Counted from the stretch's first letter, positions 30,776 through 38,016 are shown. The stretch: 42,371 nucleotides of DNA from Candidatus Campbellbacteria bacterium RIFOXYC2_FULL_35_25 (GCA_001774495.1 MFAE01000002.1:1-42371), one strand, 5' to 3'. A program made the numbers and translations. The notes: generated from the sequence alone by a model not told the origin.

Positions 30776-31672
30776 ATGCCAGAGTTACCAGAGGTACAAA
30801 CAATCGTGAATGATTTGAATAAGAAAGTTGTTGACCAGCAAATCATTGATTTTTGGAGTGATTGGAAAAAGAATGTTCGTCCAAGTTTTTTGAAATTTAA
30901 AAAAAAAGTTTCCGGAGCAAAAATCTTGGGGGTGAGGAGAAGGGGGAAACATATTGTTATTGATTTAGGTAATAAAAACTCGATTATTATTCATTTAAAA
31001 ATGTCAGGACACCTCTTGTACAAGCCGACAGCTGACAGCTTACAGCTAACAGCTAGAAGAAATTTTGGCTCCGCCAAAATTTCTTCTAAAAATGATTATT
31101 TTGAAGAGAGGGTGAATCAATATGTGCACCATAAATTCAGTTTGAAAAGTGGAGCAACTTTGGAATTTTCAGATATGAGAAAGTTTGGGTGGCTGTGGGT
31201 TGTTGCGACTGATGAAGTGGAAAATATTAAAGAAATTAAAAAATTAGGAATTGATGCTATGAGTGAAAATTTTAGTTTAAAAATTTTAAAAGATATTTTG
31301 AAAAGAAAGGTAAAAAGTATTATAGGAATTGTTCTTTTAGATCAAGGATTAATTGCAGGAATTGGTAACATTTACCGAAGTGAAATTTTATTTGAGGCAG
31401 AGGTTAATCCAAAAAGAAAAATTTTAACACTAAAAGAAAAAGAGATTGAAAAAATTTTTAAGGCAATAAATTTAATATTAAAAAAAGCAGTAAGAATGAG
31501 GGGGACTTCTGATGTTGATTATCGTGATACAGAAGGGAAGCCTGGCAGTTTCCAAAATGTTTTGAGAGTATACGGGAGAGACGGAGAAAGGTGCTTGGGG
31601 TGTAGAGGTTTGGTAATAAGGGAAAAGCTTGGACAAAGAAGCATATTCTTTTGCCCAAAGTGTCAGAAATAA
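30776..31672 (+). CDS. mutM: Formamidopyrimidine-DNA glycosylase with a repeat-encoded insertion
   Basis: Removes oxidised purines such as 8-oxoguanine and nicks the abasic site. The catalytic N-terminus PELPEVQT follows the initiator methionine. Also present are RRRGKHIVIDL with the conserved lysine, MRKFGWL, the H2TH region QGLIAGIGNIYRSEILFEA, and a C-terminal zinc finger (CLGC and CPKC). The 298 residues are slightly long. Residues about 84-104 (from TADSLQLTARRNFG on) are encoded by a copy of the intergenic repeat (31025-31087), which lies in frame in the loop after MSGHLLY that varies in this family. Confidence 0.95.
   Translation: MPELPEVQTIVNDLNKKVVDQQIIDFWSDWKKNVRPSFLKFKKKVSGAKILGVRRRGKHIVIDLGNKNSIIIHLKMSGHLLYKPTADSLQLTARRNFGSAKISSKNDYFEERVNQYVHHKFSLKSGATLEFSDMRKFGWLWVVATDEVENIKEIKKLGIDAMSENFSLKILKDILKRKVKSIIGIVLLDQGLIAGIGNIYRSEILFEAEVNPKRKILTLKEKEIEKIFKAINLILKKAVRMRGTSDVDYRDTEGKPGSFQNVLRVYGRDGERCLGCRGLVIREKLGQRSIFFCPKCQK
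31025..31087. repeat. Repeat copy inside the mutM coding sequence
   Basis: The left arm GACAGCTGACAGCTTACAGC plus TAACAGCT is followed by the hairpin AGAAGAAATTTTGG-ctccg-CCAAAATTTCTTCT. Arm and hairpin match the intergenic family, but here it is translated without a stop or frameshift. Confidence 0.85.
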
Positions 31673-31678
31673 ATTACT

Positions 31679-31684
31679 TATAAT
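31679..31684 (+). promoter_or_regulatory. TATAAT box of the transporter gene
   Basis: It ends 20 nt before the ATG at 31705. A GTG at 31687 in the same frame lies too close to be transcribed in full. Confidence 0.5.
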
Positions 31685-31704
31685 ATGTGTTAAAATTTGG
31701 TGAT

Positions 31705-32616
31705 ATGAAAAGTTTAAAAACCATTCGTTACGTTACAGAAAGCCACTATTTAATCATCGGCCTAGCTTTTATTGTCGGCCTATTATTTTCGGAGGGGATC
31801 CTGTGGGCTTCGGTTTATACGAAATTAATTCTGGCGACGATATTTTTTCTTAGCTCTATTAAAATTGATTTAAAAGAAGTTAAGGATTATTTAAACGATA
31901 AATTGTTGATTGCTTTTCTCTCTGTGGCATCTCTTTTTATATTACCTATCGTTGTTTATTATATAACTAATTTACTCTATCCCTCCCTTGCCGTGGCCTT
32001 CTTGATATTATCAGCGGTTCCTGTCGGCATGACGGCCCCTCTGCTTTCAGAAATTATTGGTGGTAAGTATGGTCTAACCTTGGTACTTACAGTGGTCACT
32101 TCTTTGTTGGCTCCTGTCACGTTACCTTTTATCCTTAACTTTTTAGCGGGGGCTTCCGTAAGTATTGATGCTCTTGGTATGTTCATTTTGTTAGCAAAAG
32201 TTATTTACGCTCCTTTTATTTTAGCCCAAATACTAAAGAGGTTTTGGCAGAAGAAAATAGACAAAATCTCTGTTTCTTTCAAGCCGTTATCTGTTTTGTT
32301 ACTAGGCGCTCTTATCGCTATTATCGTAGCAAAGCAATCCCACGTCATCATTGAGGGGTTTGACCTTCTTTATATAAGTTTATTATTTTTGTTTTTTCTT
32401 GTATTACATTTTGTTGGATACTTTATTGTTTTTTGGAAAAGTAAAAGTGAAAAAATTGCGGTCGCAATTTGTTTTACCTATATGAATTTTACCTTAGCGA
32501 TTGAGTTGGTAAATGAATTTTTTTCTGAGCCAGAGATTATTGTTCCAGTGGTACTTTCTATTGTCCCATGGACGATAATATTCATCCCTTTCAAACATAT
32601 TTCCCAAAAATTATAG
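31705..32616 (+). CDS. Bile acid:sodium symporter (BASS/SBF)-like transporter
   Basis: 303 residues, about nine to ten membrane segments and short loops. The region SAVPVGMTAPLLSEIIGGKYGLTLVLTVVTSLLAPVTLPF has the crossover-helix pattern (proline- and glycine-rich, with polar residues) of the BASS/SBF and related arsenite-exporter folds. The substrate cannot be told; an organic anion is likely by family. The frame extends to a GTG at 31687, but the TATAAT box argues for the ATG at 31705. It ends in TAG. Confidence 0.72.
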   Translation: MKSLKTIRYVTESHYLIIGLAFIVGLLFSEGILWASVYTKLILATIFFLSSIKIDLKEVKDYLNDKLLIAFLSVASLFILPIVVYYITNLLYPSLAVAFLILSAVPVGMTAPLLSEIIGGKYGLTLVLTVVTSLLAPVTLPFILNFLAGASVSIDALGMFILLAKVIYAPFILAQILKRFWQKKIDKISVSFKPLSVLLLGALIAIIVAKQSHVIIEGFDLLYISLLFLFFLVLHFVGYFIVFWKSKSEKIAVAICFTYMNFTLAIELVNEFFSEPEIIVPVVLSIVPWTIIFIPFKHISQKL

Positions 32617-32639
32617 GGTGGTGATTTACCTCAATTTTT

Positions 32640-32648
32640 TGATATAAT
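32640..32648 (+). promoter_or_regulatory. Extended -10 box of the SOD gene
   Basis: TGATATAAT ends 6 nt before the ATG at 32655: leaderless arrangement. Confidence 0.6.
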
Positions 32649-32654
32649 TAGTTT

Positions 32655-33242
32655 ATGAGTAAATATCAAGAAAAACAGTTTAATATGAATCTTCTTAGTG
32701 GGATATCAGAAAAACAAACAGAAGAACATTTAAAGCTTTATGCTGGCTATGTAAAACATGCCAATTTAATTCTAGAAAAAATAGAAGAGCTATCTGGTGA
32801 AGAGGGGGATAATTCTTACGTCATTTCTGAACTCAGAAGAAGGTTTAGTTTTGAGTTTAATGGCATGAGGATGCACGAATATTATTTTGAAAGTTTAGAA
32901 AAGGGTTCCAAAGGATTAAGTGATAGTAGTAAATTAGCGGAGTCAATTGGAAATCTAGATTCCTTTGTAGAAGAATTCAAACTTGTAGGGATGACTAGGG
33001 GAATAGGTTGGGTGGTAGCTTATTTTGACGAACCAAAGGACTCTATTCAAATAGCTTGGGTGGGGGACCACGAATTAGGACAATTAGGAGGGCTTCCAAT
33101 CATTTTAGTTATGGATATGTGGGAGCATGCTTTTATGGTTGATTATCTGCCAAGCGAAAAGAAGAAATACATTGAAGCTTTTTTTGATAACATTAATTGG
33201 GATGTCGTTGAAGAAAGATTTAATAAATTAAATATAAAATAA
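32655..33242 (+). CDS. Iron/manganese superoxide dismutase
   Basis: Converts superoxide to oxygen and hydrogen peroxide. 195 residues. The metal ligands are visible as H25, H74 (MRMHEYYF), D154 and H158 (MDMWEHAF), followed by DYLPSEKKKYIEAFFDNINWD. Iron or manganese preference cannot be assigned with certainty. It is the only antioxidant enzyme in the window. The next gene starts 1 nt after its stop, so the two are probably co-transcribed. Confidence 0.93.
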   Translation: MSKYQEKQFNMNLLSGISEKQTEEHLKLYAGYVKHANLILEKIEELSGEEGDNSYVISELRRRFSFEFNGMRMHEYYFESLEKGSKGLSDSSKLAESIGNLDSFVEEFKLVGMTRGIGWVVAYFDEPKDSIQIAWVGDHELGQLGGLPIILVMDMWEHAFMVDYLPSEKKKYIEAFFDNINWDVVEERFNKLNIK

Positions 33243-33243
33243 T

Positions 33244-33864
33244 ATGTCTAAAAAAAATAAAATTTTGTTAATCTTTGGTTTCATTCTTGTATTTTTTGGT
33301 TTATTTGTTTTGCGAGGGAATGAGGATGACTGGATTTGCCAAAATGGGGAATGGATAAAACACGGGAATCCTTCTGCAGAAATGCCAATTGGATTATGCC
33401 CAGGAGCTTTGATTGAAAGTTTTGAAGATTGTGTCAAAGCAGGAAATCCAGTAATGGAAAGTTATCCTAGACAATGTCGTAGTGGGGAAAATTTTTTTGT
33501 TGAGGGTATCGGCAATGAATTAGAAAAAATGGATTTGATTCGTTTGGATAACCCAAGACCTAATCAGGTGCTAAAAAGCCCTCTTGTAATTAGGGGTGAG
33601 GCTAGGGGGACTTGGTTTTTTGAAGCAGTTTTTCCTATTGTTTTAACTGATTGGGATGGAAGAATAATTGCCCAGAGCTATGCTACCGCCAAGGGTGATT
33701 GGATGACAGAAGATTTTGTTCAATTTGAGGGAATACTAGAATTTGAAAATCCAGAAAATATTGGTGATTTTTCTAGAAGAGGAGCATTGATATTACAAAA
33801 AGATAACCCTAGTGGTTTACCAGAGCACGATGATGCTTTAGAAATTTCTATTAGGTTTGAATAA
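33244..33864 (+). CDS. Membrane-anchored Gmad2-domain protein
   Basis: 206 residues: an N-terminal membrane segment (about 6-23), then a cysteine-containing segment (DDWICQNGEWIKHGNP, FEDCVKAGNPVMESYPRQC). A C-terminal Gmad2 Ig-like domain follows (from about 97: IRLDNPRPNQVLKSPLVIRGEARG, then FEAVFPIVLTDWDGRII). This architecture is frequent in Patescibacteria. It probably sits on the outer membrane face; function unknown. It begins 1 nt after the SOD stop, suggesting an operon. Confidence 0.82.
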   Translation: MSKKNKILLIFGFILVFFGLFVLRGNEDDWICQNGEWIKHGNPSAEMPIGLCPGALIESFEDCVKAGNPVMESYPRQCRSGENFFVEGIGNELEKMDLIRLDNPRPNQVLKSPLVIRGEARGTWFFEAVFPIVLTDWDGRIIAQSYATAKGDWMTEDFVQFEGILEFENPENIGDFSRRGALILQKDNPSGLPEHDDALEISIRFE

Positions 33865-33876
33865 CTCCAATTTTTG

Positions 33877-33920
33877 AAAAAAACATTCACGTATTCAACT
33901 TAATGCCTGGATGTTTTTTA
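33877..33920 (+). terminator. Terminator-like hairpin
   Basis: AAAAAACATTCA pairs with TGGATGTTTTTT (one G-U pair) around a loop of about 19 nt, after the Gmad2 gene. Confidence 0.7.
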
Positions 33921-33958
33921 TTGGATATATTTGGGGTTTATGTTAACTTATATCTATT

Positions 33959-35755
33959 ATGGAAGAAGATAAAAAACAAATAATCTGGGACTTAACCTCT
34001 CTTTTAAGCGGAGATAATGACCCTAAAATAGAAGAAGAAAAAAAACTTATAGAGCAGGAAGCTTATGGGTTTATAAATAAATGGAAAGATAGAGATGATT
34101 ATCTTCAAGAGCCCTCCATACTTAAAGAAGCTTTAGACGAATCTGAAAAGATGTCCCGAAATTACGGTGACGTCGGTTTTTATTTTTGGTTACGAACATC
34201 ACAGGATCAAAATAATCCAGAATTGAAGGCTAAAGAAAACAAGTTACATGATTTTTATCAAAAAATAGCGAACGATATGCGATTTTTTGGAATGAGGGTG
34301 GCAAAAATTCCTGAGTCAGAGCAAGGTAAATTTTTAGAGTACGAAGGGTTGAATGAATACAAACATTATTTAGAAACATCTTTTACTGAAGCAAAATATT
34401 TATTGAGTGAGAAGGAAGAAAATATTTTGTCTCTTGAATCAAAAGCCGGTTTTTCAAATTGGGTGGATATGGTGGAAAGTTTTTTGTCGAAAGAGGAAGG
34501 GGAGATAATTTCTGAAAATAGTGAAAGAGAAATAAAACCTTTGGCAGAAATAATGAGCTTGTTGAGTAGCCAGAGCAAAGAAACGAGAGATTCGGCGAGT
34601 GAAGTACTAAATAAAATTCTTAAAAAACATTCTGATGTGGCAGAACATGAAATTAATTCCATACTGCACTCTAAAAAAGTTGATGACGATCTCCGGGGGA
34701 TTGAAAGGCCTGATTTAGAAAGGCACATTAGTGATGATATTGATAGTGAGGTAGTTGATGCCTTGATCGATTCTGTTTCAAGCCGTTTTGATACTGCTAA
34801 AAAATTCTATCAGTTAAAAGCAAAGTTGATGGGGGTAGATAAATTAAAGTACCACGAAAGAAATGTGCCTTATGGAAATATTGATAAGAAATATTCTTAT
34901 GAAGATGCTTCCAACTTAGTCTTGAAAGTATTTAAAAAATTAGATAAACAATTTTTTGATATTTATGACGGGTTTATAAAAAAAAGTCAGATAGACGTTT
35001 ATCCAAGAAAAAACAAAAGGGACGGGGCTTTTTGTGCCGGTAATTTAATTACTCAACCGACATATATTTTATTAAATCATGCGGATAAATTGCACGATGT
35101 TCTGACCATCGCTCACGAAGCGGGACATGGTATAAATAGTGAATTAATGAAGGAAAAACAAAATGCATTAAATTTTGGGACCCCTATGGCAACAGCCGAG
35201 GTCGCCAGTACTTTTATGGAAGATTTTGTTCTTGAGGATATTTTAGAGGGGGCAGACGATGAGTTGCGACTCGCAATAATGGTAGACAAGTTAAATGGTG
35301 ATATCTCTACTATATTTAGACAAATTGCTTGCTATCAATTTGAGCAGGAATTACACAAAGATTTTAGAGAAAAAGGTTATTTATCAAAAGAAGATATCGG
35401 TAAAATATTTCAAAAAAATATGTCTGCTTATATGGGCGATTTCGTTGAGCAGTCAGAAGGGTCAGAAAACTGGTGGATTTATTGGGGTCATATTAGAAGT
35501 TTCTTTTATGTTTATTCTTATGCTAGTGGTTTATTAATTTCAAAATCAATGCAAAATTCTGTGAAAGAAGACCCAAAGTTTATTGAGGAGGTAAAAGAAT
35601 TTTTGTCTGCAGGATTATCAGATTCTCCAAAAAATATTTTTAAAAAATTGGGTATCGATATTACAGATAAAAACTTTTGGAAAAAAGGATTGGATGAAGT
35701 TGACGCACTTTTAAATGAAACCGAAACTTTGGCTAAAAAATTGGGGAAGATCTAA
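33959..35755 (+). CDS. pepF: Oligoendopeptidase F (M3 family)
   Basis: Zinc endopeptidase that degrades short peptides in the cytoplasm. 598 residues, full family length. The zinc motif HEAGH lies at 386-390, with the downstream glutamate in the TAEVASTFMEDFVLE segment, and the C-terminal SGLSDSPKNIFKKLGIDITD is typical. It is monocistronic, with no SD and a TTATAT-like box 5 nt before the start. A hairpin terminator shared with the minus-strand cassette follows. Confidence 0.93.
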   Translation: MEEDKKQIIWDLTSLLSGDNDPKIEEEKKLIEQEAYGFINKWKDRDDYLQEPSILKEALDESEKMSRNYGDVGFYFWLRTSQDQNNPELKAKENKLHDFYQKIANDMRFFGMRVAKIPESEQGKFLEYEGLNEYKHYLETSFTEAKYLLSEKEENILSLESKAGFSNWVDMVESFLSKEEGEIISENSEREIKPLAEIMSLLSSQSKETRDSASEVLNKILKKHSDVAEHEINSILHSKKVDDDLRGIERPDLERHISDDIDSEVVDALIDSVSSRFDTAKKFYQLKAKLMGVDKLKYHERNVPYGNIDKKYSYEDASNLVLKVFKKLDKQFFDIYDGFIKKSQIDVYPRKNKRDGAFCAGNLITQPTYILLNHADKLHDVLTIAHEAGHGINSELMKEKQNALNFGTPMATAEVASTFMEDFVLEDILEGADDELRLAIMVDKLNGDISTIFRQIACYQFEQELHKDFREKGYLSKEDIGKIFQKNMSAYMGDFVEQSEGSENWWIYWGHIRSFFYVYSYASGLLISKSMQNSVKEDPKFIEEVKEFLSAGLSDSPKNIFKKLGIDITDKNFWKKGLDEVDALLNETETLAKKLGKI

Positions 35756-35799
35756 AAGAGTTAAGAACCCATAATTAATATCTCACAGTTTTTTAATTT

Positions 35800-35832
35800 T
35801 AAATCCCCAGAGCAAGCTCTGGGGATTTGGTA
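35800..35832. terminator. Terminator between convergent genes
   Basis: AAATCCCCAGAGC-aa-GCTCTGGGGATTT; serves the minus-strand 109-residue gene and possibly pepF. Confidence 0.85.
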
Positions 35833-35855
35833 CACCTATTCGGTTGCGGAGTTTT

Positions 35856-36185
35856 TTAATGCGGGCCAAATGATACATGAAGACCTGCATTCCTGGATCC
35901 TTGTGCCACGGCTAACTTTGTTTTCTGCGAGTCGTTAGAATATACAATAATTTCTTGAACAGTCGTATTGTCTCTAATAGATAACATAATATTGGAACCG
36001 ATATCCCCAATTTTGACCCTTTTTTGTCCATTAGCTGATTTTAACCCTGCTTTGATAAAACCAATCTGAATCTTTGTAACTTCTGAAAGTTCGTTGGCAA
36101 TATCCACCACAGTTCCTGCCGCGGGGATAACTGTGGTGTGGCTGTTACAATATTTACCCCCCGATCTAGTATTTTTTGTTGACAT
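35856..36185 (-). CDS. Hypothetical 109-residue protein, possibly DUF2103-like
   Basis: A basic soluble protein on the minus strand. Its start SGGKYCNSHTTVIPAAGTVV, with Cys and His close together, and the later VTKIQIGFIKAG and MLSIRDNTTVQEIIVYS strands resemble the DUF2103 proteins (predicted metal-binding, unknown role). This is a tentative match from memory. An AAGGAAGGAG ribosome site lies before the ATG, and a TTGACA element is about 78 nt upstream, so it is cassette-type. It ends in TAA. Confidence 0.6.
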   Translation of the reverse strand: MSTKNTRSGGKYCNSHTTVIPAAGTVVDIANELSEVTKIQIGFIKAGLKSANGQKRVKIGDIGSNIMLSIRDNTTVQEIIVYSNDSQKTKLAVAQGSRNAGLHVSFGPH

Positions 36186-36244
36186 AATTTTTCTCCTTCC
36201 TTCTTTTCTATTTGAAAAAAATTATTTTTTTCTAAGTTTATTTA

Positions 36245-36268
36245 ATACTATAATTGCTCCAATGTCAA
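36245..36268 (-). promoter_or_regulatory. Promoter of the minus-strand 109-residue gene
   Basis: On the minus strand TTGACA is followed by TATTAA (15 nt) or TTAAAT (17 nt). The -35 is consensus; the -10 choice is uncertain. Confidence 0.5.
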
Positions 36269-36389
36269 ACTCTACTGAGAAAACTTGGCTACATTTTATC
36301 TTTGTGATATTGTAACCAAAGAAAAAATTGTCTAGCATCGGTTACTATTGAAATATTAATAATAAAGACAATCAAGAGAGGGGAATGGA

Positions 36390-36800
36390 ATGAATATAAT
36401 TGTAAGAGCTTTTTTTATAGCAGTAACTTTCGTTGGGTGGGCGGTGATGAGTAAATACTGCAGACAAAATTTTGCTTGGTCAGCATCAATCGTTTTCTTC
36501 TTTACAGCCGTTCCTGTTCTTATTTTATCCCGAGCAACTTTGCTGAGTATCCCAGTGCCAGATATTAAATCATTTTTAATTTTGTCTGTTGCAGGTGCGT
36601 TGAATGGGTTTGGTGTTTATTTTTATTCTCAAACTCTTGAAAGAGCAGGAAACCAGAGCGGCGCTTTTATTGTTACAGTGTCTGTTGTTATGGTTATGGT
36701 TGCTCCACTACTAGCATATTTTGTTAATGGGGAAGTTATCAATCTTAAACAAACTGCTGGTTTGGTGTGTGCTATATCAGCGGTCTATTTATTAAGTTGA
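36390..36800 (+). CDS. Single-repeat EamA-like membrane protein
   Basis: 136 residues with about five membrane segments. It resembles one EamA repeat of drug/metabolite transporters: the start is FVGWAVMSKYCRQNF, and the end ALLAYFVNGEVINLKQTAGLVCAISAVYLL-type pattern is the usual EamA C-terminus. Being half the length of a ten-TM transporter it would have to dimerise. A GAGAGGGG ribosome site precedes the ATG, the stop is TGA and a terminator follows, so it is cassette-type. Confidence 0.75.
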   Translation: MNIIVRAFFIAVTFVGWAVMSKYCRQNFAWSASIVFFFTAVPVLILSRATLLSIPVPDIKSFLILSVAGALNGFGVYFYSQTLERAGNQSGAFIVTVSVVMVMVAPLLAYFVNGEVINLKQTAGLVCAISAVYLLS

Positions 36801-36826
36801 TTGGTGGTTAATCCCCTAAAGTTTAC

Positions 36827-36868
36827 AAGGCTCGCTTCCGTGAGGAATAAGCGAGCCTTTTTGTTTTT
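36827..36868 (+). terminator. Terminator of the EamA-like gene
   Basis: AAGGCTCGCTT pairs with AAGCGAGCCTT around an 11-nt loop, followed by TTTGTTTTT. Confidence 0.92.
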
Positions 36869-36869
36869 A

Positions 36870-36914
36870 AAAAAATAAATCCCCAGGGGTCGCTTACGCA
36901 ACCCTAGGGGATTT
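36870..36914 (-). terminator. Terminator of the cysteine-rich peptide gene
   Basis: AAATCCCC(t)AGGGTT pairs with (a)ACCCCTGGGGATTT, and the minus-strand T-run ATTTATTTTTTT follows. Confidence 0.88.
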
Positions 36915-36955
36915 GTGTTTTCGGCCTTTACACTGGTTAAGTGCAAAGGCGGGAG

Positions 36956-37042
36956 TCAACCTCCTCCGCAGCCAGAGCAGCATTTTCCGCGACAGTGGGC
37001 AATCCGGGGGATGGTGAACCTTCTCATGTGCATTTTCCTCAC
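36956..37042 (-). CDS. Cysteine-rich 28-residue peptide
   Basis: A minus-strand ORF starting with GTG at 37042 and ending with TGA at 36956-36958. The product is MRKMHMRRFTIPRIAHCRGK followed by CCSGCGGG. A perfect AAGGAGG site lies 7 nt before the GTG, a near-consensus promoter (37089-37116) upstream, and a terminator 40-odd nt downstream. So many aligned signals around such a short frame make a real gene likely. The basic front half and the four-cysteine, glycine-rich tail could bind metal, be a modified (RiPP-like) peptide, or be a small antimicrobial; nothing here decides. No modification enzyme lies next to it. Confidence 0.6.
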   Translation of the reverse strand: MRKMHMRRFTIPRIAHCRGKCCSGCGGG

Positions 37043-37088
37043 GGTAGTTCCTCCTTCGTTGGGGGTTGGTGAGAACAACTTTATAAGA

Positions 37089-37116
37089 ATAATAGATGAA
37101 AGATTTTTTTTGTCAA
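37089..37116 (-). promoter_or_regulatory. Near-consensus promoter of the cysteine-rich peptide
   Basis: On the minus strand TTGACA, a 16-nt spacer and TATTAT. Confidence 0.75.
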
Positions 37117-37188
37117 TGTTTTTCTGTTTAGTAAAAAATTATTTTGTAGGTTGAACTTTTTGGTTTTTTTGTTATATTTAAAAATAAT

Positions 37189-37587
37189 ATGGTTAAAAAA
37201 GAAATAAATTTTGATTCGAAGAAAATTAAACACCTTGAATTTATCCAAGATATTATTGAGAGAATGATAAAGAGCTCCTTTTTGTTTAAGGGGTGGTGTT
37301 TGACTGTTTTGTTCAGTTTGATCACTTTTTCTAACGGCTCTGCGCATCAGTCAAAAGGAGTTTTTTATGCGGTTATTCTTTCTTTTTTCCTTATTGATGT
37401 TTATTTTGCCTATAAAGAGGAATCATATATAAATTTGTATAATAAAGTTAGAACAAATGAGACCACTGATTTTAGTTTAAAAATCCAAAAGATGTCAAAG
37501 AAAGCCTTCACCGATTCCTTGACCGCTTTTCCAAATTATTTTTTCTATTTATTTTTGATGTTAATGGTTTATTTACTGCATCTTTAG
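37189..37587 (+). CDS. Small membrane protein of an unknown widespread type
   Basis: 132 residues with about three membrane segments. The N-terminal helix HLEFIQDIIERMIKSSFLFKGW and the following FFLIDVYFAYKEESYINLYNKV are a pattern I have seen in stand-alone bacterial membrane proteins of unknown function (xxFIQDIIxRM...KxW, then a DxYY-type segment). Some look like small defence or stress effectors, but no partner gene is present here. No SD; it ends in TAG, so it follows the core-gene style. Confidence 0.6.
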   Translation: MVKKEINFDSKKIKHLEFIQDIIERMIKSSFLFKGWCLTVLFSLITFSNGSAHQSKGVFYAVILSFFLIDVYFAYKEESYINLYNKVRTNETTDFSLKIQKMSKKAFTDSLTAFPNYFFYLFLMLMVYLLHL

Positions 37588-37594
37588 ATGTTAG

Positions 37595-37623
37595 TTGATT
37601 TAAATTTTTTAAAAGAGTACTAT
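37595..37623 (+). promoter_or_regulatory. Promoter of the small-ORF pair
   Basis: TTGATT, a 17-nt spacer and TACTAT, about 60 nt before the first small ORF. Confidence 0.55.
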
Positions 37624-37683
37624 TTTTTGTAGATAGTGGTGGGTTAAAAGTACTTAAATTTTGCTAAAAAGGAGGGCTGAGGT

Positions 37684-37794
37684 ATGTATGGCATCGCAAA
37701 AGGCGCCGTTATAATTGCTCTTCTTTTTAATTCTGCTTTTCTTAATGACCGCGAGAGAGAGAAGAAGGAAGTTTTTTGGTTAATGCTGGTTTAA
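37684..37794 (+). CDS. Small ORF 1, 36-residue membrane peptide
   Basis: MYGIAKGAVIIALLFNSAFL is followed by a charged end (NDREREKKEVFWLMLV). An AAGGAGGG ribosome site lies 8 nt before the ATG. A hydrophobic N-terminal half with a charged tail is the build of small membrane peptides, including some type I toxins; the function is unknown. The second small ORF starts 10 nt after its stop. Confidence 0.5.
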   Translation: MYGIAKGAVIIALLFNSAFLNDREREKKEVFWLMLV

Positions 37795-37803
37795 TGAAGG
37801 TTT

Positions 37804-37902
37804 ATGAAACACAACAAGCGTCTGCTGTTGAGAAAAGCAACATACCATGTCCCAGATGTTTCGTGGGGAGAATCGCTTACCACAAAAATAGAAACTCTCT
37901 GA
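37804..37902 (+). CDS. Small ORF 2, 32-residue basic peptide
   Basis: MKHNKRLLLRKATYHVPDVS followed by WGESLTTKIETL, with a weak GAAGG site before the ATG. It is coupled to small ORF 1 by a 9-nt gap and ends in TGA. Together with promoter and terminator the two make one short transcription unit. Less certain than ORF 1. Confidence 0.4.
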   Translation: MKHNKRLLLRKATYHVPDVSWGESLTTKIETL

Positions 37903-37994
37903 GGGAGAGTAACAAATTACTGCAGTTGCAGTAATCCAAAATGTCGGCGGAATGAAGAGGAAAAAAAGTATGTAGTTTTTTTGGGTTAGGGCAG

Positions 37995-38016
37995 GGGTCG
38001 CGAGACCCATGTTTTT
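37995..38016 (+). terminator. Terminator of the small-ORF unit
   Basis: GGGTC-gcga-GACCC followed by ATGTTTTT. An imperfect palindrome (TTACTGCAGTTGCAGTAA) lies upstream at 37917-37934. Confidence 0.75.
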
